In this document: piece by piece, positions 7,726 to 18,548 of the stretch | Layout of the letters: each line of letters begins with the position of its first letter | Numbering within the stretch: position 1 is the stretch's first letter | Assembly (NCBI RefSeq): GCF_017982655.1 | Contig: NZ_JABXYX010000015.1 | Coordinates: 43,931-107,930, forward strand | Direction of reading: 5' to 3' | Origin: Brasilonema sp. CT11 | GTDB taxonomy: Bacteria; Cyanobacteriota; Cyanobacteriia; Cyanobacteriales; Nostocaceae | Length of the DNA: 64,000 nucleotides | The notes under the pieces: generated by a model | Database searches by the model: none | What the model was told of the DNA's origin: nothing | The model's input: the letters and a program-made list of their open reading frames with translations, nothing else | Program-made: the position numbers and the translations under genes

Positions 7726-7739
7726 CAACAATGTTGTTG
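7726..7739. promoter_or_regulatory. SufR operator, site 2
   Basis: A second identical CAAC-AATGTT-GTTG dyad, 45 bp (about four helix turns) from site 1, so two dimers could sit on the same face. It is the copy nearer to sufB and should control that promoter. Confidence 0.75.
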
Positions 7740-7866
7740 TTTTAGTCTATATAGTTATTTTAGCAGTCTCGTAACCACTCGGTGACGAAACATGGGAATC
7801 GGTTAAAAAAGCCCGTCTCCCTTCCTTAAAGAGATTCTACATAGTGAACGCAAGAGAAAACTACCA

Positions 7867-9306
7867 ATGAGTGCCACTGTCAAAACATTAGTCAACCAGC
7901 CATACAAGTACGGCTTTATCACCGACATCGAAGCCGACACAATAGCGCGTGGACTAAACGAGGACACCATCCGCCTTATCTCGCTCAAGAAAAACGAGCC
8001 AGAGTTCATGCTGGATTTTCGCCTGAGAGCTTTTCGCCAGTGGCAAAAAATGGCAGAACCAACTTGGCCAAGCGTTAAGTATCCGGTGATTGATTACCAA
8101 AATATCATTTATTACTCCGCGCCGAAACAAAAGAAAGAAAAGCTTAAGAGCTTAGATGAAGTTGATCCCGCTTTGTTGGAAACCTTTGAAAAGCTGGGAC
8201 TTCCCCTGTCAGAACAGAAGCGACTGTCAAACGTCGCCGTGGATGCGATTTTCGATAGCGTTTCTATCGGAACCACCTTTAAAGAAAAACTCCTCAAAGA
8301 GGGTGTCATATTCTGTTCCATTTCTGAAGCCTTACAAGAATATCCAGAATTGGTGCAGAAGTATTTGGGTAGCGTTGTCCCAATAGCAGATAATTATTTT
8401 GCTGCGCTTAATTCCGCCGTGTTCAGCGATGGTTCCTTCGTTTACATTCCCAAGGGTGTGAAATGCCCGATGGAACTGTCTACCTACTTCCGGATCAACA
8501 ATGGCGAAACTGGACAATTTGAGCGGACACTGATTGTTGCTGAAGAAAACAGCTATGTCTCCTACCTGGAAGGCTGTACTGCACCAATGTACGACAGTAA
8601 CCAGCTACATGCTGCTGTCGTAGAACTCGTCGCCCTCGACAATGCCGAGATTAAATACTCCACCGTGCAGAACTGGTACGCTGGAGACGCAAACGGTAAA
8701 GGCGGTATCTACAACTTCGTTACTAAGCGCGGTTTGTGTCAAGGTGTGAATTCTAAGATTTCTTGGACACAGGTAGAAACTGGTTCGGCTATCACCTGGA
8801 AGTATCCTAGCTGCGTGCTGGTGGGTGATAACTCTGTGGGTGAGTTTTACTCGGTAGCGCTGACGAATCATATGCAGCAAGCTGATACGGGTACCAAGAT
8901 GGTTCACGTTGGTAAGAACACCCGCAGCACGATTATTTCTAAGGGTATTTCAGCAGGAAACTCTAGCAATAGTTATCGTGGTTTGGTGAAAATCAATCCG
9001 AAGGCGCAAGGGGCGCGGAACTATTCCCAGTGCGACTCGATGCTGATTGGGGATAATGCTCACGCCAATACTTTCCCTTATATTCAGGTACAGAATAATA
9101 CTGCGAAGGTTGAGCACGAAGCTTCTACTTCTAAGATTGGGGAAGATCAATTGTTCTTCTTCGCGCAGCGGGGCATTTCCTCAGAAGATGCTATTTCGAT
9201 GATGATTAGTGGCTTCTGTAAGGATGTGTTTAATCAGCTACCGATGGAGTTTGCGGTGGAGGCTGATAAGCTGTTGAGTCTGAAGTTGGAAGGTAGTGTT
9301 GGGTAA
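7867..9306 (+). CDS. sufB: SufB, Fe-S scaffold subunit
   Basis: The 479-residue protein is the SufB subunit of the SufBC2D scaffold that builds Fe-S clusters in the cytosol. It has the family core of beta-helix strands, with [29 protein letters not shown] and [21 protein letters not shown], and ends with the conserved [13 protein letters not shown]...ISGFCKDVF segment. Length is normal for SufB. The ATG at 7867 gives [11 protein letters not shown]. It is the first gene of sufBCDS and lies downstream of the SufR sites. Confidence 0.96.
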   Translation: MSATVKTLVNQPYKYGFITDIEADTIARGLNEDTIRLISLKKNEPEFMLDFRLRAFRQWQKMAEPTWPSVKYPVIDYQNIIYYSAPKQKKEKLKSLDEVDPALLETFEKLGLPLSEQKRLSNVAVDAIFDSVSIGTTFKEKLLKEGVIFCSISEALQEYPELVQKYLGSVVPIADNYFAALNSAVFSDGSFVYIPKGVKCPMELSTYFRINNGETGQFERTLIVAEENSYVSYLEGCTAPMYDSNQLHAAVVELVALDNAEIKYSTVQNWYAGDANGKGGIYNFVTKRGLCQGVNSKISWTQVETGSAITWKYPSCVLVGDNSVGEFYSVALTNHMQQADTGTKMVHVGKNTRSTIISKGISAGNSSNSYRGLVKINPKAQGARNYSQCDSMLIGDNAHANTFPYIQVQNNTAKVEHEASTSKIGEDQLFFFAQRGISSEDAISMMISGFCKDVFNQLPMEFAVEADKLLSLKLEGSVG

Positions 9307-9416
9307 ATGGAACTGCAGATGAATACAGAGATATTGGTGTTCATCTGTGGTTTAAAAAAAAAAACCGCCAAGACGCCAAGTGCGCCAAGGAAGAGAAGAG
9401 AAGAGAGAGAAGAGCG

Positions 9417-10205
9417 ATGATTATTGAGAATAGTGAAGTTGTGCTGTCAGTACGAGATTTGACGGCTGATGTTGATGGGACGCCGATTCTTAAGGGTTTG
9501 AATCTTGAGGTACGTTCGGGTGAAATCCATGCCATTATGGGACCGAATGGTTCTGGTAAGAGTACTTTTTCTAAGGTTCTGGCTGGACATCCGGCGTATG
9601 AGGTGACTGGCGGTGAGGTGATTTTCCAGGGGCAAAATCTGCTGGAGATGGAACCGGAGGAACGCGCCAGAAGTGGGATTTTTTTGGCGTTTCAGTATCC
9701 GTTGGAAATTCCGGGTGTGAGTAATTTGGATTTTCTGCGGGTGGCTTATAATTCTCGTCGTAAGGCGCAGGGTTTAGAGGAATTGGATGCGTTTGATTTT
9801 GATGATTTGATTGAGGAAAAGCTGGATGTGGTGAAGATGAATCCTGCTTTCCTGAGTCGGAGTTTGAATGAAGGTTTTTCTGGTGGTGAGAAGAAGCGTA
9901 ATGAGATTTTGCAAATGGCGCTTCTGGAACCAAAGTTAGGAATTTTGGATGAGACTGATTCCGGTTTGGATATTGATGCTTTGAAGATTGTGGCGAACGG
10001 GGTAAATCAGCTGACGAGTCCGGAAAATGCCACGATTATGATTACTCACTATCAGCGGTTGCTGAATTATATTGTGCCAGACTTCGTTCATGTGATGGCA
10101 AATGGACGAATTCTCACGAGTGGTGGTAAGGAACTGGCGTTGGAATTGGAATCACGCGGTTATGACTGGGTGTTGGAAGATGCGCTTGATGAGGTGGGTG
10201 TGTGA
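9417..10205 (+). CDS. sufC: SufC, ATPase of the SufBCD complex
   Basis: The 262-residue ABC-type ATPase drives rearrangement of the SufBD scaffold. Walker A is GPNGSGKST near residues 42-50, the signature is [11 protein letters not shown], and Walker B is [16 protein letters not shown], all typical of SufC. It follows sufB by 110 bp. That gap contains a purine-rich stretch after CCGCCAAGACGCCAAGTGCGCC, a dispersed cyanobacterial repeat. Its stop codon overlaps the sufD start. Confidence 0.96.
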   Translation: MIIENSEVVLSVRDLTADVDGTPILKGLNLEVRSGEIHAIMGPNGSGKSTFSKVLAGHPAYEVTGGEVIFQGQNLLEMEPEERARSGIFLAFQYPLEIPGVSNLDFLRVAYNSRRKAQGLEELDAFDFDDLIEEKLDVVKMNPAFLSRSLNEGFSGGEKKRNEILQMALLEPKLGILDETDSGLDIDALKIVANGVNQLTSPENATIMITHYQRLLNYIVPDFVHVMANGRILTSGGKELALELESRGYDWVLEDALDEVGV

Positions 10206-11611
10206 TGAGCGTTCTAGTTTCCCCTAGTCCCGTTCCTAATTCAAATCCAGTTGATTTGGCGTCTGCTGTGTTGGATAGGGATGCTGAACTGACTGGGTTA
10301 TTAAATCAGATCATAGATGATCACACGTCTTTTGACGGTGCTGATGCTTGGTTGCAGGAGTTACGCGATCGCGCTACGCTTTGGGTGCGTAAATCGGTTC
10401 TTCCCACCACTCGCGATGAGGAATGGCGCTTTAGCGATTTGTCGTCTTTGCGGAAAGTAAAGTTTGAAGGTGTTGGGAGTCAGCCAAGAGATATCAGTTT
10501 ATCGGATATTCCTTCGATACCAGAAGCTGCGAACCGTTTGGTGTTTGTGAATGGGGTTTATGCGCCTGAGTTATCTGCGGTTGCAGGTTTGCCAGATGGG
10601 GTTATCGTTAGTAATTTGGCTGATTTACCTGTAGGCGATCGCCAGCGTGTGCAGCAGTATTTGGCTCAAACTGAGGGGGCGCATGAGGTGTTTACTGCGC
10701 TCAATACCAGTGGAATCAAAGATGTAGCTGTGGTTTGGGTGGCGAAGAATGTGGTGGTGGAAACACCGATTCATTTGATGTTTGTTACTGCTGGTGAGTG
10801 TGCGACGATTTCTTTACCACGTTGTTTGGTGGTGGCGGAGGTTGGTAGTAGTGTGACGTTGGTGGAAGAGTATACGAACCGCAGAGGCGCAGAGGGCGCA
10901 GAGGAGAAAGAGGAGAAGAGGGTTTACTTTAGCAATGCGGTGACGGAGATTTGGATTGAGGAAAATGCTCAAGTGAATCACACTCGGCTTGAGTTGGAAG
11001 GTGCGGAGGCTTTCCATGTTGGAAAGACTGCTGTTTCTCAAGCTCGTTACAGTCGGTATACTTGTCATGCAATCACTTTTGGTGGAAGGCTGTCGCGTCA
11101 CAATTTAGAGATTTTACAGGCTGGTGAGCAAACGGAAACGATTCTGAATGGGTTGACGGTGATTGGGGGGAACCAGTTGGCGGATACTCATAGTGCGATC
11201 GCTCTCAATTATCCTTATGGCAGAAGTCAGCAATTGCATAAGTGTATTATTGGCGATCGCGCTCATGCTGTGTTTAACGGTAAGGTTTTTGTTCCCAAGC
11301 CTGCACAGTTGACAGATGCAGCACAGTTGAACCGTAATTTGTTACTATCGCCGAAGGCTAGGGTTGATACTAAGCCGCAATTAGAAATTACCGCAGATAA
11401 TGTGAAATGTGCTCACGGTGCTACCGTTAGTCAGTTGGAGGATGATGAAATCTTCTATTTGCAAAGCCGGGGTATTGATCAGGATAATGCCCGTAACTTA
11501 TTAATTAATGCGTTCGCGGCTGAAGTTATTAACCAAATACCTGTCCCTTCTTTACAAGAAAGACTCACACAAATAGTTAACAGTTATCAGTCAATCACCA
11601 ATGATTTATAA
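10205..11611 (+). CDS. sufD: SufD, Fe-S scaffold subunit with an in-frame repeat insertion
   Basis: SufD is the partner of SufB and forms the beta-helix half of the scaffold. The likely start is ATG 10205, overlapping the sufC TGA by one base; an in-frame GTG at 10202 is possible. The C-terminal domain is typical (DTKPQLEITADNVKCAHGATVSQL, YLQSRGID). About residues 224-238 (NRRGAEGAEEKEEKR) do not look like SufD. They are encoded by a purine-rich dispersed repeat (10875-10921) and probably form a surface loop. The protein should still work, because the frame and all later blocks are intact. Confidence 0.95.
   Translation: MSVLVSPSPVPNSNPVDLASAVLDRDAELTGLLNQIIDDHTSFDGADAWLQELRDRATLWVRKSVLPTTRDEEWRFSDLSSLRKVKFEGVGSQPRDISLSDIPSIPEAANRLVFVNGVYAPELSAVAGLPDGVIVSNLADLPVGDRQRVQQYLAQTEGAHEVFTALNTSGIKDVAVVWVAKNVVVETPIHLMFVTAGECATISLPRCLVVAEVGSSVTLVEEYTNRRGAEGAEEKEEKRVYFSNAVTEIWIEENAQVNHTRLELEGAEAFHVGKTAVSQARYSRYTCHAITFGGRLSRHNLEILQAGEQTETILNGLTVIGGNQLADTHSAIALNYPYGRSQQLHKCIIGDRAHAVFNGKVFVPKPAQLTDAAQLNRNLLLSPKARVDTKPQLEITADNVKCAHGATVSQLEDDEIFYLQSRGIDQDNARNLLINAFAAEVINQIPVPSLQERLTQIVNSYQSITNDL
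10875..10921 (+). repeat. Dispersed purine-rich repeat inserted in frame in sufD
   Basis: The sequence runs CGAACCGCAGAGGCGCAGAG followed by GGCGCAGAGG and GAGAAAGAGG units, of the same style as intergenic repeats at about 9358-9390, 17273-17310 (complement) and 20660-20700 (complement). It adds about 15 charged residues to SufD. Confidence 0.7.
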
Positions 11612-11630
11612 CTAAGGACTCATAACTAAT

Positions 11631-12893
11631 ATGACCTTTACCCAAGAAAAAACCCTTGCTGATCAAGTCCGTGCTGACTTCCCAATATTACACCAACAAG
11701 TCAACGGCAAACCCTTAATTTACTTTGACAACGCTGCTACGTCACAAAAACCTTTGCTCGTTCTCAACACCCTGCGAGACTATTACGAGCAGTACAATTC
11801 CAATGTACATCGCGGTGTACACGCTCTCAGCGCTAAAGCGACGGAAGCTTATGAAGTCGCCAGAGACAAAGTTGCTGCGTTCGTAAATGCTGCATCGCGC
11901 CAGGAAATTGTTTTCACTCGCAATGCTTCTGAGGCGATCAATTTGATTGCTTACAGTTGGGGAATGAGCAATTTGCAGCCAGGGGACGAAATCATCCTCT
12001 CGGTGATGGAACACCACAGTAATTTAGTACCTTGGCATTTTGTCGCCCAAAAGACGGGTGCGGTGCTGAAATTTGTTGAACTGGCTGCAGAAGAAACTTT
12101 TGATTTGGAACAGTTCAAAAAACTGGTTTCCGACAAAACGAAATTGGTGTCGGTGGTGCATGTTTCTAACACTTTAGGTTGTATCAACCCAGTCAAGGAA
12201 ATTTGCGAAATTGCTCACCAACACGGTGCTAGAGTATTAATTGATGCTTGCCAAAGTGTCCCTCATATGCCTATCAATGTACAGCAAATTGGCTGTGATT
12301 GGTTGGTAGCTTCTGGTCACAAAATGTGTGCTCCAAGTGGGATTGGCTTTTTGTATGGTAAGTTAGACTTGCTGCGATCAATGCCTCCTTTTTTGGGTGG
12401 TGGTGAGATGATTGCGGAAGTATTTTTAGACCATTCTACCTACGCAGATTTACCACATAAATTTGAAGCGGGGACACCAGCTATTGGGGAAACAATTGCT
12501 CTTGGTGCAGCGGTAGATTATCTTAGCAGCATTGGTATGGACAAAATCTATACATATGAAGCTGAGTTGACTGGCTATCTGTTTGAGCAGTTAGAACAAA
12601 TTCCTCAACTTCGCATCTACGGTCCTAAACCTAAAATAGCAGGTTTGGGCAGAGCTGCTCTTGCTGCGTTCACCGCTGGCGAAATCCACGCTAACGACAT
12701 ATCTACATTATTAGACCAAGAAGGCATTGCCATTCGTTCTGGACACCACTGCACGCAACCATTGCACCGTCATTTAGGTATTGCGGCTACTGCACGAGCG
12801 AGTTTATCTTTTTACAATACTCGTGAAGAGATAGATGTTTTTGTGAAGGCGTTGAAGGAAACGTTAGATTTCTTTGGCGGTTTCTTAGGGTGA
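11631..12893 (+). CDS. sufS: SufS, group II cysteine desulfurase
   Basis: The 420-residue PLP enzyme removes sulfur from cysteine and supplies it to the SufBCD scaffold. The PLP lysine is Lys231 in [13 protein letters not shown]. The persulfide-forming cysteine is Cys374 in [11 protein letters not shown], with the short loop typical of SufS rather than IscS. His127/His128 in the EHHSN motif is conserved. It follows sufD by 19 bp and ends the operon; a strong terminator is at 13010. Confidence 0.95.
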   Translation: MTFTQEKTLADQVRADFPILHQQVNGKPLIYFDNAATSQKPLLVLNTLRDYYEQYNSNVHRGVHALSAKATEAYEVARDKVAAFVNAASRQEIVFTRNASEAINLIAYSWGMSNLQPGDEIILSVMEHHSNLVPWHFVAQKTGAVLKFVELAAEETFDLEQFKKLVSDKTKLVSVVHVSNTLGCINPVKEICEIAHQHGARVLIDACQSVPHMPINVQQIGCDWLVASGHKMCAPSGIGFLYGKLDLLRSMPPFLGGGEMIAEVFLDHSTYADLPHKFEAGTPAIGETIALGAAVDYLSSIGMDKIYTYEAELTGYLFEQLEQIPQLRIYGPKPKIAGLGRAALAAFTAGEIHANDISTLLDQEGIAIRSGHHCTQPLHRHLGIAATARASLSFYNTREEIDVFVKALKETLDFFGGFLG

Positions 12894-13009
12894 AATTGCA
12901 ATACGGTTCGGTTAAGCTCTAAGTGCGGTTTCGGTAGAAGATACGGCAACGCTGCGCTAACAATAATTAGTCGGTGTATGAGTTGGTGCGTGGAGATCGT
13001 CCCAGCCTG

Positions 13010-13042
13010 AAAGGCGCAAGTCCTGCGCCTTTGCATTTTTTT
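13010..13042 (+). terminator. Rho-independent terminator of sufBCDS
   Basis: AAAGGCGCA (13010-13018) pairs perfectly with TGCGCCTTT (13024-13032) around a 5-nt loop, followed by GCA and seven T residues. Confidence 0.85.
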
Positions 13043-13386
13043 CTTGTAAGTGCCTGAATTAAAGTCCCTAAGCTTAGACACTTCCGGACTGCTTGATTTT
13101 TTTTAAACTATATGACATGATACTTAACATAAAACTACTGCAAATCAATCAAGTTAGTGTACTTTATCTGCACTATTAGCAATTTCTCATTTTGCTGAGT
13201 ATTGATTGGATTGATTTCATTAGAAAACCTTCCATGCCTACTGTTCTGTTTGAGAGACACAACGTATGATGAATTTTCCTCCCGATTAGACATCTCCGAT
13301 TGAGCAAACATCTGTCTTTACCAGTTCAGAACCTAATTGCACTCATTTGTTCACCTTATTAAGAAAGTTAGCTTGGAAAGTTTTGT
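13043..13386 (+). other. Upstream region of groESL
   Basis: This 344-bp gene-free region is AT-rich and must hold the groES promoter. I see no intact CIRCE element (TTAGCACTC-N9-GAGTGCTAA); the nearest is a weak dyad TTAGCAA...TTGCTGA at 13176-13198. No other recognised motif was found. Confidence 0.4.
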
Positions 13387-13698
13387 ATGGCAGCTATAGC
13401 GTTGAGCGTATCTACTCTTAAGCCTCTGGGTGATCGCGTTTTCATCAAAGTTAGTGAGTCCGAAGAGAAAACAGCAGGAGGCATTCTTCTGCCTGATAGC
13501 GCTAAAGAAAAACCCCAGGTGGGTGAAATTGTTGCAGCCGGTCCTGGTAAACGCAACGATGACGGCACCCATCAAGCAATTGATGTTGCAGTTGGCGATA
13601 AAGTTCTCTATTCTAAGTACGCTGGCACCGACATTAAGCTTGGTACGGAGGATTATGTGCTGTTGTCTGAGAAGGACATTCTGGCAATTGTTTCATAG
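13387..13698 (+). CDS. groES: GroES co-chaperonin
   Basis: The 103-residue protein is the 10-kDa lid of the GroEL chamber. It has the family start [12 protein letters not shown], the mobile loop [20 protein letters not shown], and the ending [14 protein letters not shown]. Length is normal. Starting at ATG 13387 gives [18 protein letters not shown], as in cyanobacterial GroES. groEL follows after 119 bp, the usual groESL arrangement. Confidence 0.97.
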   Translation: MAAIALSVSTLKPLGDRVFIKVSESEEKTAGGILLPDSAKEKPQVGEIVAAGPGKRNDDGTHQAIDVAVGDKVLYSKYAGTDIKLGTEDYVLLSEKDILAIVS

Positions 13699-13811
13699 TC
13701 AATACCGTTAGCTATTAGTCATTCGTACTCCACAAGCCAAATAGCGAATGACAAATAACTGATGACAGTTGCAACTGATCAACTTACACACTACTTACAC
13801 AGAGAACTTGA

Positions 13812-15458
<1,647 letters not shown>

Positions 15459-15530
15459 TGATTCATCAACAGTAACGGTGAATCGCTGTTGCCTGAATCA
15501 AAAAAGCTCAGTTTCAACCGTGCAAAGTAT

Positions 15531-15578
15531 CAATCTCAAGAGGTGACCCTCAGATGCTGAAATCACCTTTTGAGATTG
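15531..15578 (+). terminator. Long hairpin downstream of groEL
   Basis: CAATCTCAAGAGGTGA (15531-15546) and TCACCTTTTGAGATTG (15563-15578) pair over 16 positions with one mismatch around a 16-nt loop, then CGATTTCTCTTTG. The T-run is interrupted, so it may be a terminator or an mRNA 3'-end stabiliser. Confidence 0.5.
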
Positions 15579-15832
15579 CGATTTCTCTTTGTGTAGTCCC
15601 AAGTCTTCTCGAAGCAGAGTTTGAGTAGGTGTCAGGAGAAACGCATCTTATTTCCTAATAAAAATTAAAGAGGATTTCCAAACAGGGCAAACGCACCAAA
15701 ATTACAAAAATAATTACAATCATGGCATCCTATTGAAATTAGATGCTTTTTACCTAGTAGTCCGCCACAGCAACTTTGACGGGTTGATTCGGTGAAAAAA
15801 TTCTTACTCTCTCCTACTTCACGGCAGGTGCT

Positions 15833-15888
15833 ACAACGGGGGGAACCCCAACGCCAGATCCCTACGGAGGGAAACCCTCCTGCAGGAC
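15833..15888. repeat. Dispersed GC-rich palindromic repeat (GGAGGGTTTCCCTCC family)
   Basis: It contains CTACGGAGGGAAACCCTCC and CTGCAGGA blocks shared with 31405-31456 and 48994-49054 (same orientation as the latter). The core is a near-perfect palindrome. It is part of the gene-free stretch 15459-16132. Confidence 0.7.
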
Positions 15889-15920
15889 TGGCTCCGCAAC
15901 GCACTGCCTCCCCTACTTCC

Positions 15921-16061
15921 CTTTCAAGGGTAGGTTTTTTGGAATCTCGAAAATAGTTGAGAAAATTCTCAGGTATTTAACGTAGTTTGGTCGTTTCAGG
16001 ATTTAAGGGTCGGCTGAAATCGTCAAAAAATGACCAAATCCAAAATACCTACCTTTGTAAG
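15921..16061. mobile_element. 141-bp MITE, copy 1, with 8-9 bp target duplication
   Basis: The ends CTTTCAAGGGTAGG and CCTACCTTTGTAAG are imperfect inverted repeats (about 21 of 25 positions when extended). The flanking direct repeat is CTACTTCC(C) at 15913-15921 and 16062-16070. The reverse complement occurs at 36256-36396 with no difference that I can find by eye. No coding capacity. Confidence 0.8.
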
Positions 16062-16132
16062 CTACTTCCCCTATTCCTCCTGCTTGCCTTAACCCGGCAA
16101 TTTTGGGTTGACAGACCACTAGACGACCACCT

Positions 16133-16453
16133 TTAATGATAAAAAATCATGCCCATAAATTGTTCCATGAACTGTGAAATATAGGGGGTCAAGTAATTGC
16201 TCACCAAATCTGGTGTTGACAATGGAAAGAGTATGAAGATAACTGCTAATGCGAAGCTAAAAATGGCAGTTGTTAAAGCTAGAAATCTCCCAAAACAACC
16301 GGGATTAATTTCAAGAAAAAACAACTTTGCTTGACCAATTACTGCAATTATTAAGCCAATTATTCCAAAAATTAACAAGAAATTTGTCATTGATAAGCTC
16401 ATCATCTCATGATTTACAGTGGTGGTTTGACTTTGATGGAAGCCATCAATCAA
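16133..16453 (-). CDS. Small hypothetical membrane protein
   Basis: I do not recognise this 106-residue protein. After a polar start, about residues 21-42 (SMTNFLLIFGIIGLIIAVIG) and 56-79 (RFLALTTAIFSFALAVIFIL) are two strong hydrophobic spans. They are separated by a short loop, LFFLEINPGCFGR. The real start may be the Met pair at residues 17-18, just before the first span. It stands alone among repeats, with no neighbour to suggest a role. Confidence 0.45.
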   Translation of the reverse strand: MIDGFHQSQTTTVNHEMMSLSMTNFLLIFGIIGLIIAVIGQAKLFFLEINPGCFGRFLALTTAIFSFALAVIFILFPLSTPDLVSNYLTPYISQFMEQFMGMIFYH

Positions 16454-16698
16454 GTGCTTAATTTTCAGTTTAAATAAGTTGCTTAATAATTACAAATATT
16501 ATTTTTATTCAGATTGATAACTTTCAGTGATTAAAAATTATAATTGCAAATTATTGGGCACTGATAAGTCATAAAAGTAAGATCCAAAGAAGTCGGGAAT
16601 CTTGTTGCTCACGAATTATTTAGGATTGCTATAGCAATCCTATTTGATTGTGGAAAATCAGCCACACTCCAAACTAAACAACCGAGGAAAGGAATCGG

Positions 16699-17196
16699 TT
16701 ATGATATTGGCTTAACAGTGATAGCTCCTGAATTACTATCTATTGTTATATCAGAATCAGATTGAGGAACTTGAAAGAGTGATAAATCGGTATTAACTGT
16801 CCCTTTTAAATAAGTCTCGCCAGCGACTTCGCCTCCTAAATCTATTAAGCCAAAAATTTCTTGCGTGACGGTGTTGAAGTTGAATTGGAAATATTTAGGT
16901 ATTGATACGCCATCTACAACGTTATTATAAGTAGCAATAACATTCTTCAGAGGATCGAAGAAAGAAACATTGAGGGATTGTAAAATATAAGTCTGTCCAG
17001 CCGCTTTTTCAGAAAAGCTTGCTGGCGCGGTGTTTTCATCATAACTAAATGAACCAATAGCAGAATAATTATTATTACCATTCCAGTTGAAATTCAATGT
17101 AATAGCATGAGCGGGAGTTATTCCCATCAGTACGATAATTAAAGCTGTTGTAATTGGAATGGTTATTTTGAAAAGAAGTATTCTCATAGCTTTCAT
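16699..17196 (-). CDS. Secreted hypothetical protein
   Basis: The 165-residue protein has a signal peptide with cleavage probably after AHA near residue 32. The mature part is rich in Asn, Ser, Thr and aromatic residues and in alternating beta pattern (ITLNFNWNGNN, YFQFNFNTVTQEIFG). Such proteins in cyanobacteria often carry a PEP-CTERM sorting tail, but here the C-terminus is ITVKPIS with no PEP motif or final membrane span, so it should be released. No catalytic motif is seen. It is monocistronic and of unknown function. Confidence 0.55.
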   Translation of the reverse strand: MKAMRILLFKITIPITTALIIVLMGITPAHAITLNFNWNGNNNYSAIGSFSYDENTAPASFSEKAAGQTYILQSLNVSFFDPLKNVIATYNNVVDGVSIPKYFQFNFNTVTQEIFGLIDLGGEVAGETYLKGTVNTDLSLFQVPQSDSDITIDSNSGAITVKPIS

Positions 17197-17375
17197 TTAG
17201 TGGCAATAGAGAATACTATATACGAAATCTAATCGCTTCATACTAAGTTGCATTCATACAGAGAATTTTTCCTCTCTTTTTCTCTGTGTTCTCTGCGCCC
17301 ACCGCGAACTTTGCGGGAGGAACATCCACACCGCAAATTCGCTCTCTGCTGTTTTTTTCTTTGAACGCAACTTGC

Positions 17376-17590
17376 TATCATATCAAGTCCGGTTAATTAG
17401 TTATCAAAAGTCCGCAGCGTTAGCGTAGCGTGTCCGAAGGACATACGGAACGAAGTGAAGTGTAGACGCGTTTGCGCAGCGCCCCCTTAGGGGCTAGCGG
17501 CTTCCCGAAGGGTAGCAATCGCAGGGGTTTGAGATTGCCACGCTGCGCTAACGCAATTGACTTGTGATCATCCGGACATGATATCACTTA
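17376..17590. repeat. MITE-like element with CATATCAAGTCCGG / CCGGACATGATATC ends
   Basis: Left ATCATATCAAGTCCGGTTAA and right ATCCGGACATGATATCAC are imperfect inverted repeats (12 of 14 in the core). Inside is a mosaic of GC-rich palindromic repeats, including a 32-bp block identical to 1595-1626. The same outer ends bound the element at 36153-36484. It fills most of the gene-free stretch 17197-17659, together with a pyrimidine-rich repeat at 17270-17310. Confidence 0.55.
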
Positions 17591-17659
17591 CTAGCAGCGG
17601 AGCCGCTTTGATTGCGTTTCCAGGTTCTACCTGGAAACGAGATTTTAGCTTTGTCACAT

Positions 17660-18502
17660 TTATTCGTCGTGCGCAAAGCGGCGGTAGAGGTAGTCAAGGA
17701 CGTGGTTCCGCAGTCTGTAGTATTCTGGATCTTCCATAATCCGGGCGCGATCGCGCGGACGAGGAAAAGGAATTTGGATATCTTCACCAATTTTGGCAGC
17801 AGGTCCGTTAGTCATCATTACTAAACGGTCTGCTAGGAATAGTGCTTCATCAATGTCGTGAGTAATCATCAACACTGTGCATCGTCGTTCGTTCCAAATT
17901 TTCAACAATTCTTCTTGCAATTCTTCTTTGGTGATTGCATCTAATGCCCCAAAAGGTTCATCTAAGATTAAAACTTGGGGACGAATTGCTAAAGCGCGGG
18001 CGATCGCAACCCGCTGTTTCATCCCCCCAGAAATTTGCGTTGGTTTTTTGTCAGCAGCTTCTGTGAGTCCCACCAGTGCTAAATGTTCGCGTACAATTGC
18101 TGCCTTTTGTGCTTTTGGCTGATTTGGGAAAACGGCGTTAATCGCTAAGTAAATGTTTTCAGAAGCTGTCAACCAGGGTAACAAAGCATAGTTCTGGAAT
18201 ACCATCATTCTATCTGGTCCTGGTTGAGTGATGGGTTTGGAGTTGAGTAGCACTGATCCGTGGCTGGGTGTGGCGAACCCAGCAACCATGTTCAATAGAG
18301 TTGATTTACCACAACCAGAGTGACCGATGACGCAGATAAACTCGCCCTCATTCACGGTGAGGTTCACGTCTTGTAGGACTGTATAAGGACCTTTCGCTGT
18401 GGGATAGATTTTGGAAACGTTCTCAATCAGTAAAAAAGGATTTTGGTGTGTGGCTGTTGCCCCGGACTGTCTGTAAGTGTTAGAAAAAGTGCGCTCGTAC
18501 AT
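17660..18502 (-). CDS. cmpD: CmpD/NrtD-type ABC transporter ATP-binding subunit
   Basis: An ATPase of about 280 residues from the nitrate/bicarbonate importer family. Walker A is GHSGCGKST, the signature ISGGMKQRVAIARALAIRP, and Walker B VLILDEPFGALDAITKEEL. The C-terminus FLYRRFAHDE is typical of the D subunit. The start is placed at ATG 18502 (MYERTFSNTY), 46 bp after the cmpC stop and preceded by GGGAAA; a longer frame to 18586 would run into cmpC. It is the last gene of the four-gene operon. Energy coupling with CmpC is expected. The bicarbonate rather than nitrate assignment rests on CmpA. Confidence 0.78.
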   Translation of the reverse strand: MYERTFSNTYRQSGATATHQNPFLLIENVSKIYPTAKGPYTVLQDVNLTVNEGEFICVIGHSGCGKSTLLNMVAGFATPSHGSVLLNSKPITQPGPDRMMVFQNYALLPWLTASENIYLAINAVFPNQPKAQKAAIVREHLALVGLTEAADKKPTQISGGMKQRVAIARALAIRPQVLILDEPFGALDAITKEELQEELLKIWNERRCTVLMITHDIDEALFLADRLVMMTNGPAAKIGEDIQIPFPRPRDRARIMEDPEYYRLRNHVLDYLYRRFAHDE

Positions 18503-18548
18503 GTCAGTATTTCCCAATTCAAAATTCAGAATCAAAAATCTACAATTC

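Noticed and set aside
13176..13198. Possible CIRCE operator for HrcA before groES
   Set aside because: Only a short imperfect dyad (TTAGCAA/TTGCTGA) is present. It lacks the TTAGCACTC and GAGTGCTAA arms and the correct arm geometry.
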